A stretch of 64,000 bases of DNA from Siderastrea radians (GCA_964017195.1 OZ024892.1:3764366-3828365), one strand, 5' to 3'. Counted from the stretch's first letter, positions 24,201 to 36,158 are shown. Notes: a model not told the origin generated them from the letters alone. Translations and numbers: made by a program.

Positions 24201-27200
24201 CTCCATGTTTCCTATAGCTCATGGTGAGAGGTGTACCAGTAAATGAAATTAATTAATTATTAATTATTGTCAATTATTATAAATAATTAATAAGTAATTA
24301 ATTATTACTGAGAGTAGTAATTAATTATTAATTATATTAATTATCAATTATCAATTACTACTCTTAGTAATTATCAGTTTTGTACTAATGAATGGATGGT
24401 CGAACAGATTGTTAATTCAGAAGCCCACAGCGTTTCGTACACTTTATCTCGTGGAAATGCAGTTGTGGTTGAATACAGTAGAGACCCTACAACTGATATG
24501 TTTCAGGTACATTGTATTAAATACTTGACATGCAGCTGTGATCTTTTTCCACATACATAAATGTAGCAAATGACTTAAAATAATATTGGTACAGCTTTTC
24601 CTCTGTACTGGAAATGTGGGAAAATCCAGTCAGCATAACATAGAAAATTTGAGCTTGATGTCTTGCAAAAGTGATGTAATTTGTACGTAATGAATTTTTA
24701 CATGAAGTGTTCTGAAAGATCAAGTCACAATATAGAGGGTGCCCTGTACATATATTGGGATACGGGATGTGGCATATTATATGGCTGGGAGCTGGGATAT
24801 AGGTGGAAAATAAGACAGGGTTTAAAAGATTTTAATGCTAAAGTACAGTGTATTGGGACCCCTCCTTGAAGAAGCAGTAAGACTGGATTGCAAATGAAAA
24901 TTGGTTTTAGTGGTGGGACCAAAAAACAGTCACATTTGGGACCCTCAGAATAAGCCAGATTGATAAGGACAAATGCCTGAACTCTGACTACAAAGTCTGT
25001 CCAGTAGTATACACGTACCTTGGTATAACACACGTATATGTAGAACATCTCATTTAATTGCAATACATGTAGCTTTGCAGTCTATACTATTCACGGAATG
25101 ATTTTGAATTGTTTCCCTGTTCCTTTTTGCCTATAGATTGGCCGTTCAGCAGATTCTAAAATCGACTTTGTGGTGATGGACACTGTTCCTGGTAATAAAC
25201 GTTCTGAAGTCAACCAGGATACGCAAAAGAGTACTATATCCAGATATTCTTGTCGAATTGTGGTCGATAGGGACCCACCACACACAGCCAGGGTGTTTGC
25301 TGCTGGGTTTGACAAATCTAGTAACATATTTTTAGGAGTAAGTGTACCTAATAATGTTTTAAGATTTTCTTTCTGGTATTTTAATTCATTGTCTCTTGGG
25401 GCCCATTTCTCTTACTCCTGGTAACTTGCCGGGCCTCAAAACTATTTTACATGTGCAACATTCGTTATCAGAGACTCATGCCCAATTTACAATAACAATA
25501 TTTGAAAAATAACTGCAGCACAGATGCATAGCGAGCTCAAAGGACCCATGCAGGTTGGTATTCTCTTTGCTGTCACCTGGTTAGCAGTCCTCAGGCCTCT
25601 TCGTTGCCATGATGTCAGTTTGTTCTTGGAAAGATTCCATGCATTTTGGATTCCGTCCAAAAATTTGGAGTACATGTTGCCTCTAAGGTGTCCCTCTTTT
25701 ACTGATGGAAAATTACCTTACCATTTAATCTGTTTTCTCAGACCAAGGAATTCAGCTGAAGAAAAGTGGTGAGAAATTCAATAGGGGGTAGTGGGGACTC
25801 TGGAAACTGCATTGGATGAATCCATTTCATCTATTCTCCGACCATTATTCACCCTTTCAGCTTAACCAGCACCCTGATCTTATCCGTTCAAATACCTTAA
25901 CTTTTGCCCTCAGTCGGGTTAAAACGTAAGTATATTTCTTGACAGGAAAAAGCTCCAAAATGGCAAAATGAAGAAAATATGATGGATGGCTTGACGACAA
26001 ATGGAGTTCTCCTTATGAATCCAAAGGGCGGGCCATCATGTCAGCCGACTATATGGCGTGAAATATCTGTATGTGGAAATGTTTATGGATTGCGGAAAAC
26101 AAGATCAACAACTGAAAAAGGAAAAACTGTAAGTTCTGACTCGCTTTGATGAGCTGAAAATAAGAGTCAGCCACCTGGAACTTTTCGACCAAATCATCTC
26201 TGTAACCTCCATTTTTACTGTGCAAATCCAAATTAGGGACAGTGAACACTACAAAAATTAATATTTATTAACATTTGAAAAGGTAGAAGACAAATAATTT
26301 GCAGGTCTGGCTGTTTATGTACTTCCTATATGTACTTTTGCTGCCATCTGAGCTCTCATTCCATGGGTAGCTACAAATTGGCATCTTAAAGTCAATTTAA
26401 TTAAAGTGTTTCTGATTAACAATTTGTTTATTTGCACGGTAAACCATGAAGCTTGGTGTTCATGTACAAAAATCACTTGCTAGCTTTTGTGTTAAAAGTT
26501 TTGTTACTGTCAATCTTTGTCCAAAGGACAAGTATTTTAGATATCTCAAATCCAGTCTCCAAAGAATATGCATTAGATTGAAGGAATAGTCAAAAATAAC
26601 AAACAAGAATGCTCATACTAGACAAGTTAGATTGTATAGATATTCAATTTACCAAACAACAGTAAAGACTGCATTGTTAAGTCTAGTGTCACCTGGATGC
26701 TTACACTGTAGAGAGACTGGATACTCCTGGATCAATCCAAAAAACTACAGTGCATGCATTTTTCAATTTGTTTTACTCAGGTTGAGGGAGAATCAAACAT
26801 CCTACTTGACGGATCATTAATTGATCTTTGTGGAGCTGTTCTGCTCTGGCGTTCAGCTGAAGGCTTAAAAGAAATGGCAGTATGTGTTTTCATATTTTGA
26901 TGCAGTTCAATGTTCAAATGGTGGAACTTAAAAAATCGTTTTTGAAGATACATTAAGTATATTATTAAGGTATGTGCAAGCTATGAACCTCAAAACCTAA
27001 CCAAAGGTTGTGTTTGTTATTGCAGTTGATGGTATCATCATTAATAACACAGAAATTAAAACAAAGTTAATTGAAATCCACCTATCAGAATGCATGGTTA
27101 TGGTAACAGTTTGAACCCACTGAACTAAACTTCTTTGTTTTTGAGACTCTCTCTTCAATGATTGGCAGCAGTGAATTGTTGGTTGTGTCTTGAATTTCAG

Positions 27201-30200
27201 AGTTTGCTTGGTGTTGAAAGGTGCAGTAACTGTCATGAGTGAGCAAACCATCAAGCAAACTTAACAGAAGGCTGGGTGTAACCTTGTTGGAACTACATGT
27301 AGCTTGCTATTCAGGGATTAAGCGGGGCATAATTAAGTGATACTCCTTGTCACTTCATGCTTCATGTATAGAAACCAGACTTAAGCACCTTCTTTGTGGA
27401 CCTGTTGGTCAAGTGTGCTCTGGGCAGTGGACAAAAATTGGATTTAGTCACATGTGTTAATGGTGGGATGTGATGCAAGGTTTAAATTTGCCCAGTGTAG
27501 TGGTGAAGCAAAGAAGAAATTGGCCAAATTTACCCCACTGTTTGTGCTTACTGTACACTGTGTTAATTACTACTGCACTACTTACTCAGTCACTGCGGTA
27601 ATTAAAATTACACAACAACTAACAAAATAATGTTTAAAACTGTAAATGGTTTGAACCCAGAAGTCATATCATAAGTCAGTAAAGTGTGATCGTCCAGGTC
27701 AGTGTAGTCCTGAGAAGGACTGTTTGAGGTGACATTGACTGACCTTTCAACAACCTGAGTGGAAGTTATCATCAGAGTCAAGTAGTGAACTGTGAATCGT
27801 CAGTGGATGTTATAAGTCTCTGGTCGTTGTCCTGATTGGTCGTCGATCTCATGATGTTATTGGTCGTCTAACAAATGTTTGCACTTTAAAGCTTTAGGGG
27901 GGCCCTAAGGCCCCGTTTACATGAGTTATTTCATCCCGGGATGAGTTTCACCTAGGATGACCTTCATCTCATCCCGGGAGTGACTTTCCTCTCAGTGTCT
28001 GGTCATTTACCTGTAAGTGTTTACATGATGTGGAGCTAAAATTTGTGCACCCTGGGATGATTTCATCCCAGTCTTCAGCACCGGGATGAAATCATCCTGG
28101 GGCGAACCCATTTTTGCTCCAAATCATGTAAACACTCACGGGTAAATGACCAGACACCAAGATGAAAGTCATCCCGGGGTGAAATGACACTCCATCCCCG
28201 GATGAAATAACTCATGTAAAAGGGGCATAAGGGGCTCCGTGGCACACCTGGGGCACCTACACCAGTTGCCCCTAGGTGTAGATTAATCTGCCACTTATGA
28301 GTCCTTCTATTTTCTTTTCTTTTGATGTGCAGACCACAGAGACAATTGACAAAATGAGGGAGGTCCTTAATGCTTCTCGGCCACAATGTCCTGTTGGTCT
28401 GACGACACTGAGGTTTCCTAGCCAATCAGAAGTAAGATCAGTGATTAAAAGTATTGTATGTTGTATTGATTTTTATCTCTTAACCCTTGAAGTCCCAACA
28501 TCATCATACAAATTCTCCTTCCTGGTCTCCATAGATTTTATTGATTACTAATTGGGAGAACTTTTTCAAACATCAAGACAAGTCATCTTTGGTGATCATT
28601 TTCTAAATTCTCATGACCTGTATGTGTTGGAATAGACTGATGTGATGAGGAGAAATTTGATGCTGATCACTCTTGGGGTTTAAAGGGTTAAGCCTAATGT
28701 GCACTAGATTTTATATCCTGGAAAAAATGTTATTTGTTGTCACATTGCCTTACTTTCTGTAGCCTTGTAATGGCTGAATTGCACATACTGTGAGGCCAAA
28801 GTGATAGCTAAACACCTTTGGATCCTTCATGCAGTGGCCAAGGCTTGATTCAGTTGTGCTTTAACTATGGAATAGCCTGTCAAAAGAATAGGGGCAAGTG
28901 ACAATTTGGCCTTCAAGTCCAGAGGCAACTGAGCTCTATTTTGGCATCCAAACAAGAACATTGTAGCCAGGGAGCTAGTGTTTGTTTGATTTTTTTTTTT
29001 TTTTTCGTTCAAACAGAAAAAATAACAGTGAAAGATATCATTTATTCTTTGCTTCAGTTCCTTCAGTTTCCAAAGAAAAGTAATGAGATAATTGGCATGT
29101 AGGCAACATGTGTTAAAAATAAGGCCTTTAGGCAAAAAAATTAAGACAGAACTTCATTTCGTACATGCATGAGTAACCAGTCTGTATGCAAAAATTAAGG
29201 CTGATTTTGGGCAGCTTGAGTTCGTAGACCAGGTTGTCACTTGCTTGACCAAGTCTCTCAAGTGTTCTTTTATAATTATTTTATTTCCCTCTGGATGAAG
29301 TGTGCAGCAACGCTTTTTAAAAACCTTTCTTGTTTTCCTTTCATCCTTGCAGCAGATTGAATTTTGAATTTTTGGAAGTTGGGTTAACTGCTCTTTTTTT
29401 TTTCTGCAGCAGCAGCCTTCCAGTAGTGTTACCAATAATCAGCCATATGTTTATCTCAAATGTGGTCATGTACATGGCCTGCATTCATGGAATTCACCAG
29501 ACAGAAATACCTCTGATAAAAGAACCTGTCCCGTTTGTTTACAGGTAGGCCTTCAGTGTAAAGAAAGTTTTGAGAACTGAACCTAAAAAAATTGAGATTT
29601 CCCCTGCTTACCCAAAAATCTTCGAGAATTTTAATGCAAACTACCACTTGTGCACAATGCAAAGATCCTTGATAATAAGCTCTGACCGACATCAACTGGC
29701 AAAGAAAGTAGCAACTTTAACAAGTGTCATTTTCCAACTCGGAAACCCTCACCTGTGTTCCCAGTCGCGACTTGCATTTATGCGATGCAGTTGTTTGACA
29801 TCTTCATCACTGCCTCTTTGACCACCTGGGCGGGGTGGGGATAGGGAGTGCAAAAGTAAATGCTGAAGGGAATCTTTGTTGCCTGGAGAGGCAACCCCTA
29901 AATATGGACCTGCCCTCATGTCTGGCAATTCACTGGTGCATTGTGATTTTAAATAATTTAAATTGCATTTTTAAAACAGAATCTTTATGTTGTTGGCTTT
30001 ACAAAATAAATGATCAGAGGTAAGCTTGATGCTTTTATGGTATTTCTGAGATAATTTTTTGATTTCTTGTCATTTACAGGCAGGTAGCTATGTTCGACTG
30101 AGCCTGGGAAGGGAGCCAGCTTTCTATAAAGGAGAACCTGCAGCTACTCACGCCTTTGTTCCTTGTGGTCATGTTTGTTCAGAAGAAACTGTACAGTAAG

Positions 30201-30679
30201 AATATCACTGATATGCTGTGTCTTCAATCAAGCAAATGCATGCTGTGTTAAAATTGTCCAGTGTTTGTTTAGTTCTCCACTCTTTGTTTTTTAGTTTGTT
30301 TGTTTGTTTGTTTGTCTTTTAACTAAAAGGTAAAGTTCTAATTCCTGGAAGGCATGTTAACCCTTTAAGTCTCAGTAGTGACAAGCATCTAATTTCTCCT
30401 CACAATATCACTACTTGATCAAACATATCGATAATGAGAATAGAGGGAGTGATCATTAAAAGTAACACTTCTTGATGTTAAATCAAATTCTCCCAAATAG
30501 TAACATGAGAAATATATGGAGAACACTGAGGAGAACACAGATGTTGATGTTGCAGGTTCTGGCAACAAGTGCCCATTCCACATGGGTGTGATGCTTTCCA
30601 GGCCATTTGTCCATTCTGTGCTGTTCCACTGGAAGGCGAAGATGGCTTTGTCAAACTCATATTCTCCACTGATGAATAA
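21261..30679 (+). CDS. PELI: Pellino E3 ubiquitin-protein ligase, 10 coding exons
   Basis: Exons 21261-21319, 21426-21558, 24408-24506, 25137-25337, 25946-26128, 26781-26879, 28333-28431, 29410-29544, 30080-30195 and 30556-30679 join in phase to 415 residues, near the usual Pellino length. The N-terminal part is the FHA-like domain (GALVVLGYNGSLPDGE; SYTLSRGNAVVVEYS; IGRSADSKIDFVVMDTVPG; STISRYSCRI; AAGFDKSSNIFLG; WREISVCGNVYGLR; DGSLIDLCGAVLLWR), which binds phosphorylated IRAK. The C-terminal RING-like domain has ARPQCPVG, CGHVHG, CPVC, PCGHVCSE and CPFC. The family adds ubiquitin chains in Toll/IL-1 receptor signalling in the cytosol. The start at 21261 gives the usual N-terminal length, but the exon is open in frame back to its acceptor (21204), so a longer N terminus spliced from upstream is possible. 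Confidence 0.95.
22480..24223. mobile_element. 1.74-kb transposon in Pellino intron 2, long TIRs, 7-8-bp TSD
   Basis: Left end CATGAGCTATAGGAAACATG and right end CATGTTTCCTATAGCTCATG are exact inverted copies, continuing for about 240-270 imperfect bases that include GCTTAACCGTCCGCCATTTT and its complement. GTGAGAG flanks both ends (22473-22479, 24224-24230). A coding remnant lies at 23086-23354. The left arm also contains the direct repeat CATAACAAGTTGCACGA near 22781-22820. Confidence 0.85.
23086..23354 (+). CDS. Coding remnant inside the intronic transposon
   Basis: A frame without ATG runs from a stop near 23083 through 23354, where CCCCAG|GTAAGA looks like a splice donor; TCCAG at 23108-23112 could be its acceptor. 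The peptide contains VDKAYKHFIFMLRSR and NNFGSLLRAAFPGTTVAKKR, a helix-turn-helix-like layout of the kind seen in RFX-type or primase/helicase C-terminal DNA-binding segments. It is therefore plausibly one exon of the element's own replication or transposition gene. No family was firmly recognised. Confidence 0.4.
24241..24375. repeat. AT-rich perfect-type hairpin next to Pellino exon 3
   Basis: Almost pure TTAATTAATTATTAATTA sequence. The right half folds on itself: ATTACTGAGAGTAGTAATTA pairs with TAATTACTACTCTTAGTAAT (written 5'-3' as AATTACTACTCTTAGTAATT). It ends about 30 bases before the exon at 24408, whose acceptor therefore lacks a normal pyrimidine tract. Confidence 0.7.
27909..28226. 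mobile_element. Foldback MITE in Pellino intron 6
   Basis: Left arm GCCCCGTTTACATGAGTTAT and right arm ATAACTCATGTAAAAGGGGC are inverted, and most of the 318 bases between pair as repeats of CATCCCGGGATGA and GGTAAATGACCAGACAC. TAAG is present on both sides. No coding content. Confidence 0.75.
28480..28692 (-). repeat. Dispersed ~205-bp MITE-like repeat, copy 3 (inverted)
   Basis: Reverse-orientation copy in Pellino intron 7: plus strand starts CTTAACCCTTGAAGTCCCAA and ends TTTAAAGGGTTAAG. Its complement carries the family landmarks, including ATTTCTCCTCATCACATCAG, and most resembles copy 4. Confidence 0.75.
30357..30555 (+). repeat. Dispersed ~205-bp MITE-like repeat, copy 4, abutting the last Pellino exon
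   Basis: Starts TTAACCCTTTAAGTCTCAGT and runs through ATTTCTCCTCACAATATCAC and CTTGATGTTAAATCAAATTC to GATGTTGATGTTGCAG. Its last bases are the 3' splice acceptor of the terminal Pellino exon. In sister copies the corresponding position reads TATATCAGGGC, so the repeat's own terminal CAG appears to serve as the acceptor. Confidence 0.7.
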
Positions 30680-30882
30680 TGCTGTAAATAAGAAATAGTG
30701 TACAATTTTACTGAAAATATTTTACATTATTTGAACTGTAAAAAAAAATTACCCCAAACTAATTAATTTATTGTGTGAAATGAGCTGTAGGTAAATTACC
30801 ATGATCATTTTCATCCAAGCGTGACGTGTCCACACTCTCGCTATCACAAACCTCTGCTATCTTGAACAATTTGTCGGTTTCA

Positions 30883-31092
30883 TTACCCTTTAAGCCCTAA
30901 CAGTGACGAAAATGAAATTTCTCCTTACATGATCACGGTTATTCAAACATTCAACTGATGAGAATAAAGGAAACAATCAGCAAGGATGAGCTGTCTTGAT
31001 TTTGAGACAAATTCTCCTTACTAGTTCCATTCAAATGTATAGAGAACAGTAAGAAGAATACGAAGTTTCACATCAGGGCTTAAAGGTTTAAG
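30883..31092 (+). repeat. Dispersed ~205-bp MITE-like repeat, copy 5
   Basis: Starts TTACCCTTTAAGCCCTAACA, ends CATCAGGGCTTAAAGGTTTAAG; located just 3' of Pellino in the same orientation as copies 1, 2 and 4. Confidence 0.8.
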
Positions 31093-33442
31093 AGTTCCAT
31101 GTTGCTGGGTTCTGCGGTGTTGCAAATTTCTTCTTATTTCTTCCACTTCCTCCACCTTGGAAATCCTCCTCCTCCCCCCACCCCGCCCCATTTCGTTCCA
31201 CCAGCCTCCCCCCATTTTTCCCAGGTTACTGCCTACCTGTCCCCCTGCATAAATATTTAAAGGCGAAAGTAAAAAGAGAGGGTGGGGAGCTGCCGCAAGG
31301 GTGGGTGGGGGATGGTTGGAACCAAGGATGAAGGGCACGGAACGTGGGAAGTTAAGGGCCGCAGCCTTATTGCTTTGTGTAGCAACAGTCCATGTTATTC
31401 TGGTGGGGTTAGCATATTCTAAAAAATCGGTCTCAGCCATGCAGTATATAATTATTGTTATTTAAGAACTAGAAAACATTGTCCATGCTTCCATCAGGTT
31501 TTATAATAATATAAATGAGATGCACTTGGATTGGCTAAAAAACATGTTTTGTTCAAAGTGTAACGTGTCTTTTTATCAAATCTCTGAGACTGAAAATTGC
31601 TTTTCATATTTGTAGGTCCAAAAAAAAAAAATAGTTCCGTCCCGGACTGACTCGTGCTTGCTTCCTCGGCTTTATCAAAACAGCGATTTAAGAAAGTGGA
31701 AACATTGTCTCCTTTTTATCGTTTTAAGGATCACGGCATTGGGCTTTCAGAAGGCTCATTTTTAGTACTTAACATGTTTACTTTGTAACAAAGGTTTATC
31801 TGATCTTTTGCTCAAGCGTTTCCATGGAAACCATTGTTGTACTGCTCATGGCAGATTATGATGAAATTTTAGCATTGTCATGTTGCAACTGGTCAGCAGC
31901 CAAAGATGCTGTGTTTTTGAGTAAGTGTAGAGCTCTTTATTTGGTTTTAAAAAAGTCGTGAGAACTAATCACAACGCAATCACAGTTATTTTCTACCAAT
32001 GGGAAGTTAAACCAGTCGTGAGTTAGCTTTCGAACGTGTTTCGCTTTTTGTGCGCTTTATAGATTATGCTTTCCCGCGCTTGGAAACACGTACATCTTTT
32101 CCCGCGCTTAGCAGCGCTTTACTGCTTTTTTCGAGGTCATCTCTATGATAACCATGATTTGGGTTGTACGATCATCAATTCAAGTCCCCTAACTTTGCTT
32201 AATTTTACCAAATAAAGCTTTGAAAAAAATTTGGCAAAAGGTTTTGCTCTTTATTTCTAGTGACTAATTTGTACCTATCCATCCTTAAGTCTCCTTCTTG
32301 TGGTTCAGTTGGTAATATCATTCAACTGGTCTGGGAAAGCCAGGGGTTTTGGTATACAGCATTTTTACACAAATGTTGGCATTTAGTATACTACCTTTTA
32401 TTGGACAAATCTCAAAGTTTTGGCACACAATATACTATAAAGTTCTCTACTTTGAAGAAAACTTTTTGGTCTGTCTGATAATTTTATCACCCTCGGCCAG
32501 CCCCCTCTTGAGATACTATTCGCCAATGAAAAAAGGGATCGAATAAAAATCATCACGGAAATTACAAAGCCATGGTCTGTCGCTTGAAAAACATATCAGA
32601 ATTGAGAGTCTTGGCACGAAAAGACACCAAAGTACAAGTTTTCAAAATGGTGCATCGTCTCTACTTTGAAAGTTACTTTTCTAAACTAAACTTACTTCTA
32701 AACTCAGTAAATGTATGATTTTCAGAGACCATTTAACAGTTTTCATTCAACCGGTTAGTTCCACACTTGGCAGGGTTTATATTTGTCTAAAGCTTATTTG
32801 TTTATCGATAGGAATACCTCAGTTCGATTTTCCATACAAACTCTTATATTACGGGACCTTTCATCGTCAAGTGGATCAGAGCTCTAAGGAACGATATCAC
32901 TGGCTCGGCTTAAAATTTTAAATAAAAATGAGCGAAAAGACGCAACGTTTCGATGTCGCCATGACATCATTTTCAAGTGAGAAAATAAAATTTAAATGAG
33001 TTAATATATACAAGGTGAGGTGATAAAAAAGTAAACAATAAGTACGATATTTGGCGTTGTTTTTTCGCTCATTTTTATTGTTAAATGCTTAACGAAATTT
33101 AATCTGATTCGGCTTAAAAAATATGTAAGATAATTACTGTTGTTTTCATCTAAGCGTGACCACGTGACAAAGCGGACCTGATCTATTTGGGTGTCAAACG
33201 TTACATGTTTTGTCATCAAACATTGAAGTTTGACAAGCGTTGATCGACCTCAAAGTAAGTTGTTGGTCGCGAAGTGTGAGTGAAATTGTGCTTAACCGTT
33301 GTTCAGTAATATGCCTGTATTAAACCAACTCGTCGACGGTCTATATGGTGCAAACGTTTGGCGAAGGCCAATTCAGACTTCAAATGTTTGATGACAGGCC
33401 TAGGTTGCTGGAAAAACAACTTCCGGAGTTGTGTTTCTCTTT
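31093..33442. other. Intergenic spacer between Pellino and the 33.4-kb promoter module
   Basis: No gene recognised. C/G-rich strings at 31155-31330 give a long minus-strand frame of low-complexity composition that was rejected as coding. At 32296-32356 a segment TGGTTCAGTTGGTAATATC recalls a tRNA A box and could be a degraded tRNA-type SINE. At 32941-32980 the minus strand carries a second hammerhead-like motif, listed separately. Confidence 0.4.
32941..32980 (-). repeat. Hammerhead-like hairpin, Penelope-type remnant
   Basis: The minus strand reads CTTGAAAAT, then a GATGTC-ATGGC-GACATC hairpin, then GAAACGTTGCG. The order CUGA-like core, stem II, GAAAC matches the layout of retroelement hammerheads and resembles the pair at 19.8-19.95 kb. 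Confidence 0.35.
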
Positions 33443-33757
33443 CTTTTTCATTTTTTTATAGTCCAAAGTTCGCATATTCGGAAAATGTACCAACCAATCA
33501 GAATTCATGAAAATTTTCGGGGAAACCAGCTAAATAAGGCCACACATGAACGTAGCTTGATTCTAGGAAAATACCCTCGAAATCTGATTGGAGGGTCTTC
33601 TCCGCGTCAGTAGGCCAATAAAAGAGGTCACACTCTTTTTGTCACAGGCTAAATAAACTTATAACTTTTGCAGCTTTGTTCTACTCGTTGGAGAAGCATT
33701 TTCGCTTTGTCACGTTATCGGCAGAACACTTGGACGCTTTTGCAACTCTCTATTAAA
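33443..33757 (+). promoter_or_regulatory. Promoter plus 5'UTR exon module A, probably of the 36.2-kb gene
   Basis: Contains CCAATCAGAATTC, an inverted CCAAT (GATTGGAGG), a TATA-like CCAATAAAAGAGGTCACAC, and a transcribed stretch ending AACACTTGGACGCTTTTGC...TATTAAA followed by a GTAAGT donor at 33758. The first downstream acceptor that opens a good gene is at 36148, ten bases before the ATG at 36159. Near copies of this block occur at 54.4-54.75 kb and 57.83-58.11 kb. That the exon joins 36149 is inference. Confidence 0.6.
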
Positions 33758-34009
33758 GTAAGTGTATTTTACTATGGACTAGTAAAGAAGATAGTGTGCG
33801 TTCGGTACTACCGAAATGTAGAAAAGAAAGTATACGTGGCACTGTTGTCGCGATCGCAAATGCCTGCTTCAGGTATGGACGAAGGTTGGTGATTTGTGTT
33901 CGCTTTGAATCGAGGCTTTGATAGGGAAGTTAGGCACGGTTTAAACGTCGATGTGCCGAGCCTAATGCAAATTAGCAAGAACAATAACTTTTGCTCATTT
34001 GTATTAGGT

Positions 34010-34438
34010 CCCCCGGGGGGGGGGGCTACTCAATAAAGTTGCACGCTCCGCCCGGAGGTTCTATCCCTTACCCTTTAATATACTATTTTTTTTACCAAAA
34101 TGGCACCCCTTTCGTATACCTGGAGCAAAATTGCACCCCTTTCTTATACCTCAAGGATAAGCCAAAACAATAGAATTTCCTATAATCGCCACATTTTCCC
34201 CGGGATTTCAGTCGTTCTGATTCAGCTGCGTAGTCATTTCTGCCAAAATGAGACACCCTTTGATATACATCGCTTTAGCCGTCAATTCTCTCACTTTGCA
34301 GCTGATTTTTTGACCCTTTCGTCTACTAAAATGGCAATTTTCCCTACCCTTTAATATGCTACGAGCTTAAAAATGGCACCCCTTTCGGGCGGTGCCTCTC
34401 CGTAAAGCCCACAATAGGGAGTACCCCCCCCCCCCGGG
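34010..34438. mobile_element. G/C-run MITE with 8-bp TSD (TATTAGGT)
   Basis: Begins CCCCCGGGGGGGGGGGGCTA and ends GGGAGTACCCCC(n)GGG. TATTAGGT lies on both sides (34002-34009, 34439-34446). The interior repeats AAATGGCACCCCTTTCGTAT-like units separated by TACCCTTTAATATRCT. Relatives: 48704-49153 (complete), 35845-35990 and 47068-47160 (end fragments). Confidence 0.85.
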
Positions 34439-36158
34439 TATTAGGTTCGGTACATGTAAAGTTCAACGTTTGAACTAGGCCTTAGATGCATGGTGCAATG
34501 TATGAGCCGAAGCTTAATTTTTTTTTTAAAGAAAATATGATGGACAGACGCGTCTGTTTTTAATTGAGTTTCGAGTTCATTTTTGTCGAACCTCTCCTTT
34601 ACTGAGATGGGAGCAAGGACAACTGTTCTTCAGAATTTTTCAGAATTTGCTCCTAATCAATAATTAACAATCTTTGCCTATCAGACTACAAGTCAAATAG
34701 AGAAATGAACTGTTCTTTCATGTACCAATATCTTTACAGAAAGAATAATATTGCTAGAAAATATGCACGGAGATTTGTCGTCTGATGTCTGTCTTATCTG
34801 TTCCCAGAAACGAGTAGCTGTCTGAAAGAAAAGCTTCTATCAGGAAATGTTGAACTTTAATTCGAGGAAAGCGTGATGACGTCCGGTCAAATATCCGTGC
34901 ATGTGTTTGTGTCAAGAAAGGTCGTTGTATTTATTATCCCTAAAATGGAATACTTCGGTTGAAAATCGCCCGCGGAGGATGTTGACATTTAACCGTTTTC
35001 TAGTGCCGCTTGTTCGAGACCTGTATTGACAACCGTATTGATGTACTTTTCTGCTACAAGAGAAAGAAGCTCAAACTGAAAGATATTTATTAGGAAATAT
35101 AGTCGTAAACAATGTATGTCGCAGAGAGCCTGGCCTGAGGCGTATTGCTATTTATGAACTAGTGTGCACGCCAAAACATTTTATAAATTAGAAAATGAAA
35201 GTCCGTAAACTATGCCCTAAAACACCCCAAGACGCATCGACAGTGACGCGTTCTAACCTCTCTAAATTGGAATGCTACTAAAATTGTTTTTGGTTACACA
35301 CCTGAACAATTCAAAAAAGACCCAATCTATTTTCCTAAGGTCTGCCGAAAAGGAAAACAACATTGGCGGATATTAATCTGTAGAAGTGTAATTATTTCAA
35401 ATAGACAGAGGCCCTTAGGGCACGGTTTCGGAGGACTTCCGATCGGCCCGGTATACTATTCTTGGAATTCAGGTCAGGTGCCGGATTTTAAGGAGTTTCG
35501 GTCAAATCGTCTGATACATGGTATCGAAAAATGAACACACAATCAGTTACTTTATTGTCTTTGTCAAACTACATTCTTACGTGCGATAATTAAACACGGT
35601 GTAGGTGCAATTGGTAAAAAGGTTAACAGTTATTAACAAGAAAAAACAATAAATAAAATTATAATTGATGAACGTTGAATTAATTGGTTCAAGCTGACCA
35701 GCCAGCAAGATTCTACAGTTTAGTTTTGGATAAGAAACAGAAAGCCGTCGTTTCAATCCAAGCGTGAATGAATTTTATTCAGTATGGAAATGCTTTAAAT
35801 TTACCTGTCCAATAATGTGCTAGCTTTTGTTACGCCTCGCGGGAGGGGGCGGGGGGGGTTGGTACTCCCTTATATGACCTTAATGGGGAGGAGAAGCCCG
35901 ATAGGGGATGGTTTTCAGAAGGTTTTGTCTTAAACGGGGCATTGATTTCATCACTTTTTGTCTTAAACGGGGTAAGGGTATACACTGCAAACAGCTCAAA
36001 CACTCTGTAAAGCTGTAAACAGATTTCTAATTGTCAATGTATTGAATAGGAAACAGGAGTTTATTCTTTCTCCTTTCCAGTCTAAAGCAGGGTATTATTT
36101 CAGGTTAAATGTGTGATCAGGCATTGTAAATTTCTGTCTATCCTCCAGGTTTCTCAAA
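34439..36158. other. Probable 5' intron of the 36.2-kb gene
   Basis: Noncoding. 34780-35000 (AGCTGTCTGAAAGAAAAGC through CAAATATCCGTGCATGTG) is recognisably repeated at about 57490-57720, which supports reading this as intron of a once-duplicated locus. 35845-35990 is a truncated end of the G/C-run MITE family (GGTACTCCCTTATATGACC, TCTTAAACGGGGTAAGGGTA). Confidence 0.45.

Noticed and set aside
31021..31440. 139-codon minus-strand frame
   Set aside because: Crosses the dispersed repeat copy 5 and C/G-rich low-complexity sequence; composition is not protein-like.
32296..32356. Candidate tRNA gene
   Set aside because: Only an A-box-like segment is present; no B box or cloverleaf, so at most a degraded SINE.
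33443..33757. Promoter module as an LTR
   Set aside because: No TG...CA ends, primer-binding site or flanking retroviral genes; a GT donor and downstream gene fit a promoter-exon better, though not proven.
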